A DNA stretch of 64,000 nt from Brevundimonas sp. GTDB taxonomy: Bacteria > Pseudomonadota > Alphaproteobacteria > Caulobacterales > Caulobacteraceae. The stretch covers positions 1 through 64,000 of the forward strand of contig NZ_JAQSDY010000012.1 in assembly GCF_029946145.1 (NCBI RefSeq). The letters run 5' to 3'. The notes below the pieces were generated by a model, which did not search any database, had not been told where the DNA came from, and worked only from the letters and a program-made list of their open reading frames with translations. Shown piece after piece: positions 62,312-64,000 of this stretch (position 1 is the first letter of the stretch; every line of letters starts with the position of its first letter). The translations under genes were made by a program, and so were the position numbers.

Positions 62312-63382
62312 CTATTCGTAGGGCAACTCGCCCATAAGCTTGATCATCGCGTCCTCTTCGAGTCGGTCGAATGGAATCTCGACGTACTGGGTCGGGTGGC
62401 GAGGGAGAGCTGGACCGTCTCCGGCCACGTTCTTCGTGTAACCGCTGACATGCTCACCGTTATCCTTCAGGTACGGCAGTACAACGATGCGGCCATGATT
62501 TTTTGAAATGATCTTTCCGGCTTCCCAGATGGTGTCGCCGTCACCGCTCGCCTTTGATGAGCCGAGCGCCTTCACGACCCATCCAACTTGACCCTCTGGC
62601 TCATACCAGAAGACGAAGCTGCCAATCACAAGCGCGCGTTTGCCCGCAGCAAGCGCTTCATCCAGCAGCCGCTTTACGCTCGCTAGCTTCAAAAGCTCGT
62701 TCGCGCGGGGAAGAAGGATGCGGCGAATTTCGGCTTTGGTCGTGGACCAGTTAAGGCGAGGGCCGAAGCCAAAGCCCTCTGAGATTTCCGCCCGCGCCGC
62801 GACACCCGCGTCGTGCGCGCTGTTTCTTCGCCAAGGCTGTCCCCAGACCACGCCATCCTTGGAAAGAACGACGGCCCTGGTACCGAGCATCCCGACCATC
62901 ATAGTACGGAGGTAGGGCATCTCCCGTGTCTTGGTAATGATCTCCTCTCGGTAGGCCTCCGACCTCGGATCGATCACCAGCGCTTCAATCGACACGTGGG
63001 GCGTTGTGGCGTGACGCTTGATCGCCTCGCTACGCATCATGTCTTCCTCTTCGTCGAGGCGTTTGCGCGACACGACGGCTTTGGAAATTTTCAACGACTG
63101 CGAGGATGCCCCGCTCTCGTTCAGCCGCTCTGGATCAAGGTTGATCCCGAGGGCGCGGCGCGCTTCTTGAGCGGCCGCTTCAGCTGCGGCCCGGTCCCGC
63201 CCGAACATCATGGGCCGACCAAAAGGACCGGTGCCGCTCTCGAAGAGGGTGACCCACTTGGGATCGCTGTTCGGCGGGCAGACAAGCCGTCTGAGAATCC
63301 AGACGCCAGAACGCGGATCGAACCTCGCGCGCACATCATAGGCACCCGTCAAATTCGGCAGAACCCCTCCAGTGTCGATCAC
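62312..63382 (-). CDS. Unknown 356-residue island protein
   Basis: I do not recognise this protein. It starts at GTG 63382 behind a strong GAGGAGAAGG site. No signal or membrane segment is visible. It has a mixed N-terminal domain (GVLPNLTGAYDVRARFDPRS; GVWILRRLVCPPNSDPKWVT), a basic/acidic hinge (SRKRLDEEEDMMRSEAIKRH) and a central alpha/beta part (LIDPRSEAYREEIITKTREM-like segment; LLKLASVKRLLDEALAAGKR with ALVIGSFVFWYEPEGQVGW). It is divergent from the OLD-type ATPase gene and probably belongs to the same island module. Confidence 0.75.
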   Translation of the reverse strand: MIDTGGVLPNLTGAYDVRARFDPRSGVWILRRLVCPPNSDPKWVTLFESGTGPFGRPMMFGRDRAAAEAAAQEARRALGINLDPERLNESGASSQSLKISKAVVSRKRLDEEEDMMRSEAIKRHATTPHVSIEALVIDPRSEAYREEIITKTREMPYLRTMMVGMLGTRAVVLSKDGVVWGQPWRRNSAHDAGVAARAEISEGFGFGPRLNWSTTKAEIRRILLPRANELLKLASVKRLLDEALAAGKRALVIGSFVFWYEPEGQVGWVVKALGSSKASGDGDTIWEAGKIISKNHGRIVVLPYLKDNGEHVSGYTKNVAGDGPALPRHPTQYVEIPFDRLEEDAMIKLMGELPYE

Positions 63383-63547
63383 AAGCCTTCTCCTCGAATG
63401 TCGATGCTACTCCCCACACTTCGAGGGGGCAGAGGCGTGCTTCAAGCCAGCAAACACTAATGCCACCAGGGTTTGTGGACGAGGGTCCCGCCAGCCTTCG
63501 CCCGAGCTTCGCCTTATGGTAGTTTGGCAGGCAAAATCGGGGGCGAC

Positions 63548-64000
63548 GTGTTTATCCAACGGGCGATCATCAGGAACTACCGCTGCCTAAAGCAGGCAAA
63601 TGTCACCTTGAACGAGCGGCTGAATGTCATCGTTGGGAACAACGAATGCGGCAAGTCAACGATGCTCGAAGCGATCAACCTCGCTTTGACCGGGCAGCTC
63701 AACGGACGCCCACTTCAGATCGAGCTTCATCCGTATCTATTCAACCTCGACCTCGTGCAGGCGTACATAGAAAAGTTGCAGACTGGCGAGACGCCAGAAC
63801 CGCCCTCCATCCTGATCGAACTTTACCTCGCGGACGATCCCGCACTCGCCAAGCTCAAAGGCGATAACAACACGCTCAGACTCGATCTGCCCGGCGTATC
63901 ACTTTCGATCGAGCTCAACCCGGCTCACGCTGAGGATTTCGCCCAGTACGTTTCGGACCCCTCCGAAATTCGGACGATGCCGATTGAGTATTACTGGATC
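63548..64000 (+). CDS. OLD-family ATPase/nuclease, N-terminal part
   Basis: The first 151 codons of an overcoming-lysogenization-defect type ATPase (start GTG 63548), truncated by the window edge. The N-terminus reads IQRAIIRNYRCLKQANVTLN, then RLNVIVGNNECGKSTMLEAI with the Walker A GNNECGKST (about 33-41) and NLALTGQLNGRPLQIELHPY, typical of this ABC-ATPase/Toprim nuclease group (Gabija GajA, retron and other anti-phage members). The Toprim nuclease half and any helicase partner would be beyond 64000. It is divergent from the unknown 356-residue gene, in an island. Confidence 0.85.
   Translation, partial: MFIQRAIIRNYRCLKQANVTLNERLNVIVGNNECGKSTMLEAINLALTGQLNGRPLQIELHPYLFNLDLVQAYIEKLQTGETPEPPSILIELYLADDPALAKLKGDNNTLRLDLPGVSLSIELNPAHAEDFAQYVSDPSEIRTMPIEYYWI

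Overview
The window is high-GC bacterial DNA with densely packed genes and short intergenic gaps. It looks like an alphaproteobacterium of the Caulobacteraceae, most probably Brevundimonas-like. The best evidence is a flagellar locus in Caulobacter order: sciP (DUF1153), flgE, flgD and fliK divergent from flgK and flgL. Two GG-N10-GC (sigma54-type) promoters lie back to back between the divergent units, and a CtrA-like TTAA-N7-TTAA box precedes sciP. No rRNA gene, intact tRNA gene or CRISPR array was found. This is a reading from sequence alone; no database search was run.

Layout. 0-9.5 kb: RibD-C reductase, inositol monophosphatase, EF-P, an HTH/DUF2975 pair divergent from a two-gene ABC exporter, bacterioferritin with its ferredoxin, ThiE and a MASE1-like histidine kinase. 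9.5-13 kb: a cyanide-insensitive-type bd oxidase (cydA, cydB) with a 55-codon DUF2474 gene overlapping the cydB end. 13-15 kb: an eroding patch with a double-frameshifted cysteine-cluster gene, a hydrolase that has lost its nucleophile region, a 5'-truncated AHSA1 gene and an orphan Fur-like box. 15-20.7 kb: VOC protein, thiolase, HxlR regulator, thioesterase, hemerythrin and MnmA. 20.8-28.3 kb: flagellar hook and hook-junction genes. 28.4-31.9 kb: an MCE/Mla-type lipid transporter (mlaE, mlaF, mlaD and a PqiC-like lipoprotein). 32.8-34.2 kb: 3-oxoacid CoA-transferase. 34.4-38.3 kb: a lipid-modification cluster (DUF1365, FAD oxidoreductase, CFA-type methyltransferase, DUF2177). 38.4-42.5 kb: O-acetylation genes (two SGNH hydrolases, MBOAT). 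42.6-49 kb: tyrosinase, matrixin-like lipoprotein, S9 peptidase and PhoD. 49-51.7 kb: TonB receptor. 51.9-56 kb: the classic Anbu cluster (ATP-grasp, alpha-E, transglutaminase, Anbu). 56-60.4 kb: DUF559 protein, GH92 glycosidase and two unknown genes.

At 60475-60520 lies the 3' part of a tRNA-Lys(CTT) gene on the minus strand. It is followed by ordered short direct repeats and a tyrosine integrase. This marks the left end of an integrated island that runs past the window edge. The island cargo seen here is an unrecognised 356-residue gene divergent from the start of an OLD-type ATPase, which makes it a candidate defence module.

Several palindromic intergenic elements are scattered through the core regions. 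Two of them appear to have been recruited into reading frames, supplying the N-terminus of the DUF1365 gene and the C-terminus of the DUF559 gene.
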